Shown: positions 34,871 through 44,401, counted from the first letter of the stretch. The stretch: DNA of 46,357 nucleotides from Lentisphaerae bacterium GWF2_44_16 (GCA_001803225.1 MHBF01000075.1:1-46357), one strand, 5' to 3'. Numbers and translations are program-made. Notes: generated by a model from the sequence alone, not told the origin.

Positions 34871-35184
34871 ACTTTTCTTCTCCTTCAATAATATATTTGT
34901 AATTGAATTGAAAAAACGTCGCCAGCCGGGCTGACTCAATTAAATATCACTACACACAGCTTTCAACTGACTGCTTGTCCGTAATAAATAAAGAAACAAG
35001 AAACTAATGTTGAATAACGCTGAAATCAAGAAAAGCTTTTTTTTATTTACTCTTTTTTTGAAAGCGCTAATTGATTCTACAACTTTTTTTACTTAAATGA
35101 ACATCTTCATTCGATATCTGAGAGTACGGTTTCCATCCGAGGTAAGTATTCAAAAAAAAGAAATGCTCTGTTGAAACATATCTT
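34871..35184. other. AT-rich divergent intergenic region between the two symporter systems
   Basis: About 365 bases lie between the two oppositely directed symporter operons. The stretch is AT-rich with A and T runs (for example eight T's at 35037-35044). No ORF, tRNA or clear sigma-54 element (GG-N10-GC) was found. A rightward sigma-70 promoter is annotated at its right end; I could not place the leftward promoter with confidence. Confidence 0.5.
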
Positions 35185-35214
35185 TCCACAAGTATCTTCA
35201 ACTGTCTGTATAAT
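35185..35214 (+). promoter_or_regulatory. Promoter for the rightward symporter pair
   Basis: TCCACA (35185-35190) and a perfect TATAAT (35209-35214) are separated by 18 bases. The start would be near 35221, just before the strong ribosome-binding site GGGGAGG (35225-35231), giving a very short leader. Confidence 0.5.
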
Positions 35215-35235
35215 TTTTTAAACAGGGGAGGAAAC

Positions 35236-35490
35236 ATGGAAGAAGAAATACGATTTCATCCGGATAAAGAAACCGTAAAGGTTGATATTCGAAAAGATGC
35301 TCAATTTAATTTTAGTCTCTTTGGGGTATTCTTCATTTTCTATCTTGGAGCTGCAATTTTACAGACTCCTCCATGCAAAGATATTGCCACAATATCATTT
35401 TGGGGAATGCCATTGGGACTTCTGTTAAGCTTATCCGTCTTTCCGGTTTCATGGGGGCTGATCACAATTTTCTTTTGGAAGGGACGGTAA
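35236..35490 (+). CDS. Small two-helix membrane partner of the second symporter
   Basis: 84 residues. The N-terminal ~25 residues are charged (EEEIRFHPDKETVKVDIRKD), followed by two transmembrane helices (FSLFGVFFIFYLGAAIL and SLSVFPVSWGLITIFFW). Its shape and position match the small DUF485/DUF4212-like subunits encoded before sodium:solute symporters. GGGGAGG lies four bases before ATG 35236. The second symporter starts seven bases after its stop. Confidence 0.8.
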   Translation: MEEEIRFHPDKETVKVDIRKDAQFNFSLFGVFFIFYLGAAILQTPPCKDIATISFWGMPLGLLLSLSVFPVSWGLITIFFWKGR

Positions 35491-35497
35491 TTCATAT

Positions 35498-37120
35498 ATG
35501 GCAAACAATTTTCTAGTCATTCTTTTTATACTTTTTTTTGTCATTGCAAGCATAGTAATAACGTGGATTACCTCCCGCTCAAATACATCCTCCAAAGATT
35601 TTTTTATTGCCGGCAGCAAAGTCCCATGGATACAAGTCGGCATAGCAATGGTTGGAAGTTATCTTTCCGCTGCGAGTTTTCTCGGATGCGCTGGAGACAT
35701 CGGAGTCTTCGGAATTGACAGCATTTGGTTGTCAATTGGATTTTTCGGGGGATACATGGCGGTTCTACTGCTTATTGCCGGGCCTCTTCGGAATGTCGGC
35801 AGTTATACCGTTGCGGATGCGCTACACTGCCGCTTCCCGGATGATCGGATTAAATTGATAGTGATGATCTCAACATTGATTATTTCCACGTTCTATCTAG
35901 TACCCCAAATGCTTGGAGCTGGCCTGCTTTTCGAGATGCTTCTTGGTTGGAACTTTATCGCGGTAACTGTCAGCGTAGGGGTGTTGATGTCCATTTACAT
36001 TATCTTTGGTGGTATGAAATCCACTCTATATAACCAAGTGCTCCAAGCGCTCTTCCTGTGGATAGCCATGCTCCTAATCACCATCATGGCTTTTTTTATT
36101 TTTGGCAAAGGCTCAATAAACGAGGTACTTGCCGTAGCCCACCGGGCAGTTCCCCCTATGATTGCCGGAAAATCGCCCGAAGTGGTCAAGGCTATCCAAG
36201 GTCTGACTGCAAGTGAAGCGATCGTGACGGCCCGCCAAATGATGCCGAATGCAGAAAACATCATGACTATAGGAGTGAAAACAAACAACACCATAGCCCA
36301 AATAAGTACTGTGATCGCCCTTGTTTTCGGCACCGCCGGGCTTCCGCACATCCTTATCATGTTCTATACCGTCCGCAACGGAAGGGCTGCCCGGAAAAGT
36401 GTTACGCTCTGCATAGTGGCACTGGGGATCTTCTACCTCTGCGCCATTGCTCTTGGTTTCCTTCTCATTCCTTCGATTTATCCCCAGCTTTGTTCGTGGA
36501 TCGCGGAGGGCCCCAAGGGAGTAGGCCTGGCAAAGAATATGGCAGTGCTGGACATCAGCTTGAGAGTTGGGGGGCCTTGTCTTATGGCTTTTTCCGCGGC
36601 AGCGGCAGTAGCAGCCATTCTCAGTACATCCGCCGGGCTGATGATTACCTGTGCCTCGACTATCAGCCACGACCTCTATAAGATTTACATTAACAGGAAT
36701 GCAACCGAGAAGCAGGAAATGGTCATTGCCAAAATCACCACACTGTTGATGTCTACTGTAGCCGTGTTGCTGGCTATACTCCTGAAAAAGGAAAATGTGG
36801 CTTGGTTGGTAACCCTTGGTTTCGGCATTGCAGCCAGTGCTATCTTTCCGGCAATGATGGCAAACCTTTGGTGGCGGCGCGCCACCCGTCAAGGAATAAT
36901 CGCCAGCATGATTACCGGACTGGTTGTCTCAGTATTCTTTATTATTCTGCTTCTTAGCGGAGTTATGTCCTTTATTGGACTGCCGACGTCCGGTGGACCG
37001 GGAATCTTCGGCGTAAGCAGTGCAATAATTGTTCTCGTGGCTGTGAGTCTCCTCACCAAGGATTGCGGCAAAGACGTTGATGATTTCATGTTCAAGGCCC
37101 ATCATCACAAGCATGATTAA
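35498..37120 (+). CDS. Sodium:solute symporter, second system
   Basis: 540 residues, about 13 transmembrane helices. Family blocks include SSKDFFIAGSKVPWIQVGIA, VGSYLSAASFLGCAGD, YLVPQMLGAG, GTAGLPHILIMFYTVRNGRA and AILSTSAGLMITCASTISHD. It lacks the long insertion of the leftward ActP-like protein and ends in a His-rich tail (HHHKHD). The substrate is probably a monocarboxylate, but is not defined by sequence. Together with the small partner it forms a two-gene operon that ends at a GC-rich hairpin. Confidence 0.9.
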   Translation: MANNFLVILFILFFVIASIVITWITSRSNTSSKDFFIAGSKVPWIQVGIAMVGSYLSAASFLGCAGDIGVFGIDSIWLSIGFFGGYMAVLLLIAGPLRNVGSYTVADALHCRFPDDRIKLIVMISTLIISTFYLVPQMLGAGLLFEMLLGWNFIAVTVSVGVLMSIYIIFGGMKSTLYNQVLQALFLWIAMLLITIMAFFIFGKGSINEVLAVAHRAVPPMIAGKSPEVVKAIQGLTASEAIVTARQMMPNAENIMTIGVKTNNTIAQISTVIALVFGTAGLPHILIMFYTVRNGRAARKSVTLCIVALGIFYLCAIALGFLLIPSIYPQLCSWIAEGPKGVGLAKNMAVLDISLRVGGPCLMAFSAAAAVAAILSTSAGLMITCASTISHDLYKIYINRNATEKQEMVIAKITTLLMSTVAVLLAILLKKENVAWLVTLGFGIAASAIFPAMMANLWWRRATRQGIIASMITGLVVSVFFIILLLSGVMSFIGLPTSGGPGIFGVSSAIIVLVAVSLLTKDCGKDVDDFMFKAHHHKHD

Positions 37121-37137
37121 TTCACTATTTCCTTTGC

Positions 37138-37171
37138 CAGGGGGTGTTGTCAAGCTACAACAATCCCCCTG
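37138..37171. terminator. GC-rich hairpin between convergent transcription units
   Basis: CAGGGGG (37138-37144) pairs with CCCCCTG (37165-37171), extended inward by TGTTGT (37145-37150) with ACAACA (37157-37162). No good U-tract on either side, but it lies exactly between the ends of the symporter operon and the leftward rib operon and is probably a bidirectional stop or mRNA end structure. Confidence 0.55.
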
Positions 37172-37196
37172 ATATAAGGAGGTTTATAATCAAAAA

Positions 37197-37994
37197 TTAA
37201 TCAGTCCCCTTCCGGCACGAAAGCATTTCACGCAGATAAGATATTTCGCGAATTAAAGCGTCGGTACCGGAAACGCGCGGATAAAGCACAAGCATGCCGT
37301 CAAACAAAATGTTTTTGAAATATTCTGTCCAGGGATTTATCAGCTTTTTTACCAGCCTGTTCCCCATATCGGCTTCATAAGCAAACCTGACGACGTCCAC
37401 ATCAAAACGATACCATCTCAGAAGCGCTTCAGGAACGAAATCCTTGTTCAGCTGATGAGGATGTATATTTACAGTGAACCTTATTCCCGGAAACATGAGT
37501 TCTCTTAAAAAGTTCAGATGCTTCTCCGAGGAAAGATCAGAAGAAGCCGGAGGTATTCTGACAGGGATGCAAAGCTTTATTCCGCTCTCATAAAGTTTCG
37601 GCATAAGCCTCTTTATGAGTTTCTGGAGAGAGGCATAAATTTCAGGATTGTTCGCGGCGGTATCGAAGGAAAAGTCAACAGTTACGGAAGCGACATCAAA
37701 AGCATGCGCCCTGTCAAGCAGGGCATTAAAATTATTAACAAACTCAGTTATCATGGATGAAGACTGTTCGGCAATCCTGCGTGAAAGGGAAATATCCATA
37801 AGCTCAGTCAGATGAATATATCTCCAGTCATGCTCCAGAAGAACAGCGGGGCCTTTTTCAGTTTCAAGCATGGAGAGGGGAAGCTCTATTCCCGTAAAGA
37901 TATCAGCGTCCATGCTCTCAATGACCTTCAGCGGTTCATCGCATGTGGATGAAAGGCCGAGGCCTAAAATATTTTCATGTTTTTCTTTTTTCAT
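37197..37994 (-). CDS. Unknown protein, TIM-barrel sugar-isomerase-like
   Basis: 265 residues, soluble. The start (NILGLGLSSTCDEPLKVIES) and the alternating strand-helix pattern (IFTGIELPLSML, VASVTVDFSFDTA, IRFTVNIHPHQLNKDF, DVVRFAYEADMG) resemble xylose-isomerase-like TIM barrels, but the usual metal ligands are not obvious. It is the last gene of the FMN-riboswitch operon, four bases after ribE. A role in flavin metabolism is not supported beyond position. Confidence 0.6.
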   Translation of the reverse strand: MKKEKHENILGLGLSSTCDEPLKVIESMDADIFTGIELPLSMLETEKGPAVLLEHDWRYIHLTELMDISLSRRIAEQSSSMITEFVNNFNALLDRAHAFDVASVTVDFSFDTAANNPEIYASLQKLIKRLMPKLYESGIKLCIPVRIPPASSDLSSEKHLNFLRELMFPGIRFTVNIHPHQLNKDFVPEALLRWYRFDVDVVRFAYEADMGNRLVKKLINPWTEYFKNILFDGMLVLYPRVSGTDALIREISYLREMLSCRKGTD

Positions 37995-37998
37995 AATA

Positions 37999-38655
37999 TC
38001 ACCAGCCGGCTTTCCTTAAAAGATCCATATCGACAACAGTTTTCCGTTCCTTAATATAATTCGCTGAAAAAAGCTGCCTGTGAACATATTTACCGATAAT
38101 GTCAGCCTCAAGATTTACCATCTCGCCTTTTTTCCTGAACTTCAGTGCTGTCCCCTCAAGGGTCGTGGGAATTATATGTACGGTGAAAAAATCTTCCGTC
38201 AGTTCAACCAGCGTCAGGGATATACCATCAACAGCGATGCTTCCTTTTTCAACAAGCCAATGAGAGATTTCCTGAGGCAATTGAACGGCGAGCTCCCAAT
38301 CGGCTCTTTTTTTTCTAAAGTCTCTGATCGGCGCGACGGCGTCAATATGCCCGCTGACAATATGTCCGCCGATACGGTCTCCAAGAGACATGGCCCTTTC
38401 GATATTTACAGGCGATGAAAGAGGCAGTAGTCCCAAATTAGTTCTTTTCAGAGTTTCTTCCAGAACATGAAAAACCAGAGTGCGCCCATTACCCTCGCCA
38501 TGTTCCAACGTAAGACATGCTCCATTAACCGCTATGCTTTCACCGGGGACGAGTTTTCCAAGAGGTTTTTCCGTGCTTATCTTGAAGACGCCGGCCCCTC
38601 CTGAAATATTTCGCGCCCTTATTTTTCCTGTAGTTTCCACAAGTCCTGTAAACAT
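37999..38655 (-). CDS. ribE: Riboflavin synthase, alpha chain
   Basis: 218 residues. It dismutates two molecules of 6,7-dimethyl-8-ribityllumazine to riboflavin. Two tandem lumazine-binding barrels are visible: the first begins MFTGLVETTGKIRARN with VNGACLTLEH, the second has GGHIVSGHIDAVAPI and IAVDGISLTLVEL. All expected blocks are present. It starts 11 bases after ribD and precedes the TIM-barrel-like gene by four bases. Confidence 0.96.
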   Translation of the reverse strand: MFTGLVETTGKIRARNISGGAGVFKISTEKPLGKLVPGESIAVNGACLTLEHGEGNGRTLVFHVLEETLKRTNLGLLPLSSPVNIERAMSLGDRIGGHIVSGHIDAVAPIRDFRKKRADWELAVQLPQEISHWLVEKGSIAVDGISLTLVELTEDFFTVHIIPTTLEGTALKFRKKGEMVNLEADIIGKYVHRQLFSANYIKERKTVVDMDLLRKAGW

Positions 38656-38666
38656 AAAAACCCCGG

Positions 38667-39707
38667 TTATTTTTTCTTAATATACCCCGAAACCGCGATA
38701 TCGCATCCATATTTTCTGATGGAAACATCTGAAATATTCAAAGCATCCGCAAGTGAAAGCGGATTTTCGCCCCCTACAGACGAACGGCTGTTCCGCCCGC
38801 CCAATATCTTGGGAGCGATATGAAATTCCACTTTATCGACAATCCCCGCGTTCAGAACGGAAGACGCGAGCTCTCCACCGCCTTCAACGAGAAGTGAAGT
38901 TACATTTTCGGCCCCGAGTTTTTTTAAAAACCGCTGCCATTCTTTTAGGGAAAGCGGCAATACCAGTTCAGGGGCCCTGCCTTCCGGCATCATAGCTGTA
39001 AGCTTTTCAACTGTCATCGTTTTTGAACAAACAATTCTGCGCGGCTGACGCTTCCAGTCATCAGGCTCTCTGACAGTCAGCGAGGGCGCGTCCCTGCGTA
39101 CAGTCTCCCCTCCGACCATTATGGCATCGGCCCATCTGCGGAGCGTCTGTACCCGGCGTCTTGCCGAAGCTCCGGTAATCCATTTTGATTCGCCTCCGGC
39201 CGTCGCAATCTTTCCATCAAGAGTCGTTGCCAGCTTCAAGAGAACAAAGGGGGTTCCTGAAACAATCCATTTGAAAAACGACTCGTTAAGTTCGCGACAT
39301 TTTTTTTCTGCTATCCCAACTGTAACAGCTATTCCATTTTCCTCAAGTATCTTCACGGCCCTTCCGGCATGACGGGGATTCGGGTCCAAGACACCGATAA
39401 CAACCCTTGATATTTCAGCTTTTATTATCGCATCGACACAGGGCGGAGTGCGCCCGAAAGTCGAACACGGCTCAAGTGTCACATAGAGAGTCGAACCTTT
39501 AAACGGCGCGGAAGCGTCACTCATGGCATTGATTTCAGCGTGCGGCCCTCCGGCCTTGCGGTGAAAACCCCGGCCTATGACTTTGCCCTTTCTGACGATA
39601 AGCGCGCCAACCATCGGATTGGGGCTTACGAGGCCCCAGCCTTTTTTTGCCAGAGCAAGCGCCGTCCGCATGAACGCCGCATCAGTCTTTTCTGAAAATT
39701 CAGACAT
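38667..39707 (-). CDS. ribD: Bifunctional diaminohydroxyphosphoribosylaminopyrimidine deaminase / 5-amino-6-(5-phosphoribosylamino)uracil reductase
   Basis: 346 residues. The N-terminal deaminase domain has the zinc motif HAEINAM and PCSTFGRTPPCVDAII. The C-terminal reductase domain has LKLATTLDGKIAT, SKWITGASARRRVQTLR and LLVEGGGELASSVL. Together they catalyse the second and third steps of riboflavin synthesis. It lies 16 bases after the C39-like peptidase gene within the operon. Length and motifs are normal. Confidence 0.96.
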   Translation of the reverse strand: MSEFSEKTDAAFMRTALALAKKGWGLVSPNPMVGALIVRKGKVIGRGFHRKAGGPHAEINAMSDASAPFKGSTLYVTLEPCSTFGRTPPCVDAIIKAEISRVVIGVLDPNPRHAGRAVKILEENGIAVTVGIAEKKCRELNESFFKWIVSGTPFVLLKLATTLDGKIATAGGESKWITGASARRRVQTLRRWADAIMVGGETVRRDAPSLTVREPDDWKRQPRRIVCSKTMTVEKLTAMMPEGRAPELVLPLSLKEWQRFLKKLGAENVTSLLVEGGGELASSVLNAGIVDKVEFHIAPKILGGRNSRSSVGGENPLSLADALNISDVSIRKYGCDIAVSGYIKKK

Positions 39708-39723
39708 AAGGGAAAGAGTTCCG

Positions 39724-41124
39724 TTAGCGGTTTTTTCTCGGCATAAAGAGAATTGAATTTACAGTGATGGCCCATGCGTTATCATAAGGCATTTTCTTGA
39801 ACTCATGTCCATCGCCCCAACTGTCCGAATATATCAATTCACTGGTTTTATCATTATACCCTATAATAAGTCGCATGTGACCGCCGCCAGTCTGAGAATT
39901 TCTTTTTTCTTCTTTGACTATTCCCAAGCGAACACTCCACGCGACGGGCAATCCAGCGTTTATTTCCTCTTTTACCTCTTTGAGGAAGCGCTTATAGTCA
40001 CTTCTGTCGCGGTCTGCCCTGTATTTCACGTATATGTCAGGATCCAGGTCGTCATATATTTTAGACACATCATAAAAGATAGTGTTTCCCTCCTGATACT
40101 TGTAGTTATTGATGTCAATACCTTTTTTCTTATCTTTTTTGGCAACACTGTTATAACCGTTCAGGAATTTCTGGAACTTGGTAAAGTCATTGCAATTTTT
40201 GTCGAAATATAAATCTTTTACTTTTACTCTAAAAAGCGTACCCGCTTTTTTCATGGAACTGAGCATATCGCTGTAATAGGTTCCACCGCGTCCATTGGCC
40301 GCGGTATTTGCGAGCTGCGCCAGGAGATGCTGATCGACATCCATACCGTAATATCTCAATATTCTTTCAACAGTCGCGACGACGCAATAACCTTTCTGTC
40401 CCTGATCAACCATTGGTATTCCGTCAATATGAACGTCCCCATTTTCATCCTTTTTAATATTTTTCGGCAAGTCGGCGACATCCGCTATTTGGGCTTTTTC
40501 AGGTTGAAGACTCTGGCTTTTTTTGCGGGGATCGTTCTGCGGGTCGAATTTTGAAACATCCATCTGGATATATTCAGCCCTGAAATCCTTCTGGGCTTTG
40601 CCGGTAGCGCTCCATTTACATGTCATGCAGTAAGGGCCTTTGACCCATATTTTCTGCTGGATGTTCTTATCAGATACCCTCTGTTTTTTCAGTTCAAATC
40701 CTTCCGCGCCGGTCCATTCATTCAGTTTTTTTTCCAGTTCCTCGATTTTCTTTTCAAACTGCTCCTTGTTCAAATCCCCGGCATCGCCACGGTTGTAAAT
40801 GGAAATATCCATATTGCTGATTTTGTCTGAACTGAATCTGACAATTACTTCACAGACCCTCATATCAAGAAAATTCATCTGAGGACTGTTTCCATAAGCA
40901 GGGGCTTTTGCTTCATTTTTCTTCTCTGAAGAAAGCCATTTGAAAGAAGGCTTTGTAGTTTTCGTTATAAATTTATCACTGGAAATCTCCCAAAAAGCGC
41001 CCTTGTCGTCCAGCATGGGGTCTATTTTCAGAGGAGGGAAATTGGCAGGTGACTGCGCGATGGAAACTGAAATGAAAACAAAAGCAAAAAAGAACACAGA
41101 CAAAAAACGATTGAACCGATTCAT
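39724..41124 (-). CDS. Secreted C39-like cysteine peptidase
   Basis: 466 residues. The N-terminal signal peptide (FLSVFFFAFVFISVSIAQS) is followed by ~220 residues of unknown fold, rich in Lys and with a coiled-coil-like stretch (EQFEKKIEELEKKLNEW). The C-terminal ~240 residues form a papain-like C39 family domain: GIPMVDQGQKGYCVVATVER supplies the oxyanion Gln and Cys nucleophile, GGGHMRLIIGYN the His, and YSDSWGDGH the third residue. A strong AAAGGAGG precedes ATG 41124. It sits between ftsY and ribD in the FMN-riboswitch operon, an unexpected place for a secreted peptidase. Substrate unknown. Confidence 0.8.
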   Translation of the reverse strand: MNRFNRFLSVFFFAFVFISVSIAQSPANFPPLKIDPMLDDKGAFWEISSDKFITKTTKPSFKWLSSEKKNEAKAPAYGNSPQMNFLDMRVCEVIVRFSSDKISNMDISIYNRGDAGDLNKEQFEKKIEELEKKLNEWTGAEGFELKKQRVSDKNIQQKIWVKGPYCMTCKWSATGKAQKDFRAEYIQMDVSKFDPQNDPRKKSQSLQPEKAQIADVADLPKNIKKDENGDVHIDGIPMVDQGQKGYCVVATVERILRYYGMDVDQHLLAQLANTAANGRGGTYYSDMLSSMKKAGTLFRVKVKDLYFDKNCNDFTKFQKFLNGYNSVAKKDKKKGIDINNYKYQEGNTIFYDVSKIYDDLDPDIYVKYRADRDRSDYKRFLKEVKEEINAGLPVAWSVRLGIVKEEKRNSQTGGGHMRLIIGYNDKTSELIYSDSWGDGHEFKKMPYDNAWAITVNSILFMPRKNR

Positions 41125-41155
41125 AACGAAAAACCTCCTTTAAAAAACATTAAAA

Positions 41156-42109
41156 TTAAACTGTCTCCGTGACTGAATTTTCCAAATTCTGCTTACCTAA
41201 AACGGCATCAGAATAATATTCCGGATCAAAGGGCTGAAGATCATCGGGTTGTTCTCCGAGGCCCACAAAAAAGACAGGCAGTTTCAATTTATCCTGAATT
41301 GCGACTGCGATTCCGCCCCTGCCGGTGCCGTCAAGCTTGGTAAGCACAAGACCGCTGACACCTGCGACAGAAGAGAACTCAGAGGCCTGGTTAAGGGAAT
41401 TTGATCCCATGCTCCCATCAATGGTAATCCATACTTCATGAGGCGCGTCAGGATAAACCTTGACAACGGTACGACGCATTTTCGCGAGTTCGTCCATAAG
41501 ACTTTTCCTTGTGTGCTGCCGTCCGGCTGTATCAATAATAAGTATGTCCATTTTCCGGGCAAGAGCGGCTTCCACTGCGTCAAAAGCTACAGAAGAAGGG
41601 TCCGCACCCTGTCTGGCGCTTACAACCTGAGCGCCAGTCCTGCCGCCCCACAGCTTAAGCTGTTCCACCGCGGCAGCCCTGAAAGTATCACATGCGGCAA
41701 GCATAACCTTCCTGCCTTCATTTGACCAATAATAAGCAAGCTTTCCGGCCGTAGTTGTCTTACCGCTTCCGTTGACGCCGACAAGCATTATCACTGTAAG
41801 TTTCCCGGGTACCGCGAACTTGACAGGTCTCATGTTTTTTTTCAGAATTTCACAGACGTCTCTTCTGACAATCTGAAAAATATCTTCAGTCATTTTTATC
41901 TGCCCGCACTCATAACGGTCCTTTATATCGGCGACAATGCGAACACTTTCCTCAATTCCGAAATCGGCGGCTATAAGGGCAGCTTCAAGCTCCTCGTAAG
42001 TATGGATGTCCCATTTCTTCGCTCCGGTAAAGACATCAGCAAATGTTCTTGTAATTGAAGTGGCCGTCTTCTGAAGGCCTTTCTGGAATATCGAAAACAG
42101 CGATTTCAT
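41156..42109 (-). CDS. ftsY: Signal recognition particle receptor FtsY
   Basis: 317 residues, the NG domain without a long acidic N-terminal region. It guides ribosome-SRP complexes to the membrane. GTPase motifs are complete: GVNGSGKTTTAGKLA (G1), DTFRAAAVEQL, DTAGRQH (G3), and TKLDGTGRGG (G4 and following). It follows nusB by three bases and is part of the riboflavin operon. Confidence 0.96.
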   Translation of the reverse strand: MKSLFSIFQKGLQKTATSITRTFADVFTGAKKWDIHTYEELEAALIAADFGIEESVRIVADIKDRYECGQIKMTEDIFQIVRRDVCEILKKNMRPVKFAVPGKLTVIMLVGVNGSGKTTTAGKLAYYWSNEGRKVMLAACDTFRAAAVEQLKLWGGRTGAQVVSARQGADPSSVAFDAVEAALARKMDILIIDTAGRQHTRKSLMDELAKMRRTVVKVYPDAPHEVWITIDGSMGSNSLNQASEFSSVAGVSGLVLTKLDGTGRGGIAVAIQDKLKLPVFFVGLGEQPDDLQPFDPEYYSDAVLGKQNLENSVTETV

Positions 42110-42112
42110 ATT

Positions 42113-42613
42113 CTAACGGCACGCCTCTCTCGGAGAACGCGTCAGGCCGTCTTTAACTCCATTTAAAATGCCGTTGATAAAAAGGCCTGATTTTTCAGAA
42201 CTGAAGTCCTTGGCAATCTCAACAGCCTCGTCAATGCTCACGACTGGCGGCACATCCATGCAATGGCACATTTCATATACGGCAACCCTCATGACATTTC
42301 TGTCAACCACAGCCATCCTTTTCATATCCCATTTCTCGGAATGTTCACTTATTACTTTATCTATTTCTTCAATATTTTCGATAACACCACTTATAAGGGT
42401 TACCGCATATTCCCGGCCTTTTCTGAAAACACGGTTCTTGGGAAATGCCCCGGAATTTTCAGCCTGTTCCCAAAAAAGTTCCAAGTCGTCGGGCGATCTC
42501 GCGCCAAGAACGTCAAGTTGAAAAAGGAACTGCATCGCAAGCTCCCTGCCGAGGCGTTTAAAATGAGTCGGCGCACGCTTCTCTGTTTTTCTATTACTAA
42601 AAGCAGTCATCAT
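42113..42613 (-). CDS. nusB: Transcription antitermination factor NusB
   Basis: 166 residues, all-helical. Family markers are RELAMQFLFQLDV at the N-terminus and VVSIDEAVEIAKDFSSEKSGLFINGIL (cited in part: SIDEAVEIAKDFSSEKSG) at the C-terminus. NusB binds boxA RNA with NusE for rRNA antitermination. Its place next to ribH is common in bacteria. It starts 7 bases after ribH. Confidence 0.95.
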   Translation of the reverse strand: MMTAFSNRKTEKRAPTHFKRLGRELAMQFLFQLDVLGARSPDDLELFWEQAENSGAFPKNRVFRKGREYAVTLISGVIENIEEIDKVISEHSEKWDMKRMAVVDRNVMRVAVYEMCHCMDVPPVVSIDEAVEIAKDFSSEKSGLFINGILNGVKDGLTRSPREACR

Positions 42614-42620
42614 AATTCCA

Positions 42621-43109
42621 TTACTTTCCGGACGGCATTACTTTGTTCAGGTTTGCCATTTCAATAGCGGCCATGGCGGCATCGGAACCGCGGTTTCCGG
42701 CTTTGGTGCCGCTGCGTTCGATAGCCTGTTCGATGTTATCAGCGGTGATAACGCCGTAACTTACAGGCGTCCCGGACTCCAGTGATATCTGGGCGAGGGC
42801 CTTCGAAACTTCGCTGTTTATGTAATTGGCGTGAGGCGTCGCGCCCTGTATGACAACGCCTAAAGCTATGAGAGCGTTATACTTTTTCGTCTGAATGAAT
42901 TTTTTCACCGCGAAAGGAAGCTCATAGGAACCGGGCACCCAGGCTATATCAATATCATCGGCCTTTCCTCCGTGACGCACTATGGCGTCAACCGCGCCCT
43001 GCATGAGTTTGCTAACGAAAAATTCATTGAATCTGCCGCACACTATGGCAAAACGCAATCCCTTCGCGTCGAGCGAACCTTCATAAACATTTTTTACTGT
43101 TTTATTCAT
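42621..43109 (-). CDS. ribH: 6,7-dimethyl-8-ribityllumazine synthase
   Basis: 162 residues, normal length. It condenses the ribityl pyrimidine and dihydroxybutanone phosphate. Motifs are GRFNEFFVSKLMQGAVDA, WVPGSYELPFAVK, ALGVVIQGATPHANYI with the catalytic His, and ERSGTKAGNRGSDAA with phosphate-binding residues. The usual VIRG and H(F/Y)(D/E) positions read VIQG and HAN, a modest divergence. Located 24 bases after ribBA. Confidence 0.95.
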   Translation of the reverse strand: MNKTVKNVYEGSLDAKGLRFAIVCGRFNEFFVSKLMQGAVDAIVRHGGKADDIDIAWVPGSYELPFAVKKFIQTKKYNALIALGVVIQGATPHANYINSEVSKALAQISLESGTPVSYGVITADNIEQAIERSGTKAGNRGSDAAMAAIEMANLNKVMPSGK

Positions 43110-43133
43110 AATTTTTCCTCCAATTGGTTTCTT

Positions 43134-44333
43134 TTATAAAATATGTCCGAGCTTTTCTTTTTTCGTCTTCAAGTACTTTTCATTGTGAGTATGAGGCTGA
43201 ATAACAATAGGTATCCTTTCGGCTATTTTCAATTTATAACCATCGATTCCCACAATTTTTTTAGGATTATTTGTAAGCAACCTTATGCTGCCGACTCCCA
43301 GGTCCAGCAGTATCTGCGCGCCTATTCCATATTCTCTCAAATCCGGTGCAAAACCAAGTTTTTCATTTGCCTCTACAGTGTCAAAGCCCTCATCCTGAAA
43401 ACGGTAAGCGCGTATTTTATTGCCTAACCCTATCCCCCTGCCCTCCTGGCGCATATACACCAAAATCCCGGAACCTTCCTTCTCTATCATCTTCAAGGCT
43501 GTATGAAGCTGACTGCCGCAATCACATCTGCGCGAGCCGAAAACATCCCCGGTAAGACATTCGCTGTGAACGCGGACAAGGACATTTTCCTTTCCCTGCA
43601 CATCCCCGCAAACCAGCGCGAGATGTTCGGCGTTATCAAGCAGCGAGCGGTAAAGATGCAACTTGAAAAATCCATAATCCGTCGGAAAATCAATAATTTC
43701 TTCCCGTTTCACAAGCCTTTCATTTTTTCTTCTGAAATTAATCAGGTCAGCGACAGAACACCACTTGAGGCCATGTTTTTTTCTGAACTTCTCAAGGTCG
43801 GAGATACGCGCCATTGAGCCGTCATCATTCATGATTTCGCAGATAACGCCGGAAGGGTAAAGCCCCGCTATCCTCGCCAGATCAACGGAAGCTTCCGTAT
43901 GTCCCGCCCTCTGCAAAACGCCGCCGGGACGGGCTTTCAGAGGAAACACATGTCCGGGTATTACAAAATCTCCCCTGACACTGTCCACATCAATCAGGGC
44001 CGATACCGTCCTGGCCCTGTCAAAGGCAGAAATGCCGGTACTTGTACCGTCCTTCACGTCCACGCTCTGAAGAAAAGCCGTCTGATAAGGGTCGCGTTTG
44101 ACCGCGGCTGCCTCCGTCAGATCAAGCTCCCGCGCCCGCTCCTCCGTCAAAGAAACACAGACAAGCCCGCGTCCGTGGGTTACCATAAAATTGATTTTTT
44201 CAGCCGTTATTTGGGCAGACGCGGCCACGAGGTCGCCTTCGTTTTCCCTGTTCTCGTCATCTGTTATGATGACTATTTCGCCGCGCCTGATCGCCTCGAC
44301 AACATCCTCAACCTTGTCAAACATTTTCGACAT
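43134..44333 (-). CDS. ribBA: 3,4-dihydroxy-2-butanone-4-phosphate synthase / GTP cyclohydrolase II
   Basis: 399 residues. The N-terminal RibB half has [26 protein letters not shown], and [21 protein letters not shown] (cited in parts) with the metal and catalytic residues. The C-terminal RibA half has [20 protein letters not shown] (zinc Cys residues), [17 protein letters not shown] and LTNNPKKI. Both halves look complete, so it feeds both branches of riboflavin synthesis. AGGAGG lies just before ATG 44333, and the attenuator hairpin of the FMN riboswitch lies directly before that. Confidence 0.97.
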   Translation of the reverse strand: MSKMFDKVEDVVEAIRRGEIVIITDDENRENEGDLVAASAQITAEKINFMVTHGRGLVCVSLTEERARELDLTEAAAVKRDPYQTAFLQSVDVKDGTSTGISAFDRARTVSALIDVDSVRGDFVIPGHVFPLKARPGGVLQRAGHTEASVDLARIAGLYPSGVICEIMNDDGSMARISDLEKFRKKHGLKWCSVADLINFRRKNERLVKREEIIDFPTDYGFFKLHLYRSLLDNAEHLALVCGDVQGKENVLVRVHSECLTGDVFGSRRCDCGSQLHTALKMIEKEGSGILVYMRQEGRGIGLGNKIRAYRFQDEGFDTVEANEKLGFAPDLREYGIGAQILLDLGVGSIRLLTNNPKKIVGIDGYKLKIAERIPIVIQPHTHNEKYLKTKKEKLGHIL

Positions 44334-44349
44334 TTTTCAACCTCCTGTC

Positions 44350-44380
44350 AAAAAAAAAGCCCTGACGTTAAAATCAGGGC
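44350..44380 (-). terminator. Attenuator of the FMN riboswitch
   Basis: On the minus strand GCCCTGA (44380-44374) pairs with TCAGGGC (44365-44359) around an 8-base loop, followed by nine T's (complement of 44350-44358). It lies immediately before the ribBA ribosome-binding site and is the obvious expression platform. Confidence 0.93.
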
Positions 44381-44401
44381 ATAAATAGACAATGCAGAAA
44401 G

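Noticed and set aside
34871-35235. Sigma-54 promoter in the divergent symporter region
   Set aside because: rpoN is in the window so I looked for GG-N10-GC elements, but none was convincing on either strand.
36113-36892. Minus-strand open frame of 259 codons opposite the second symporter
   Set aside because: The opposite strand encodes clear symporter helices; the antisense product is His/Gly-rich with no recognisable motif.
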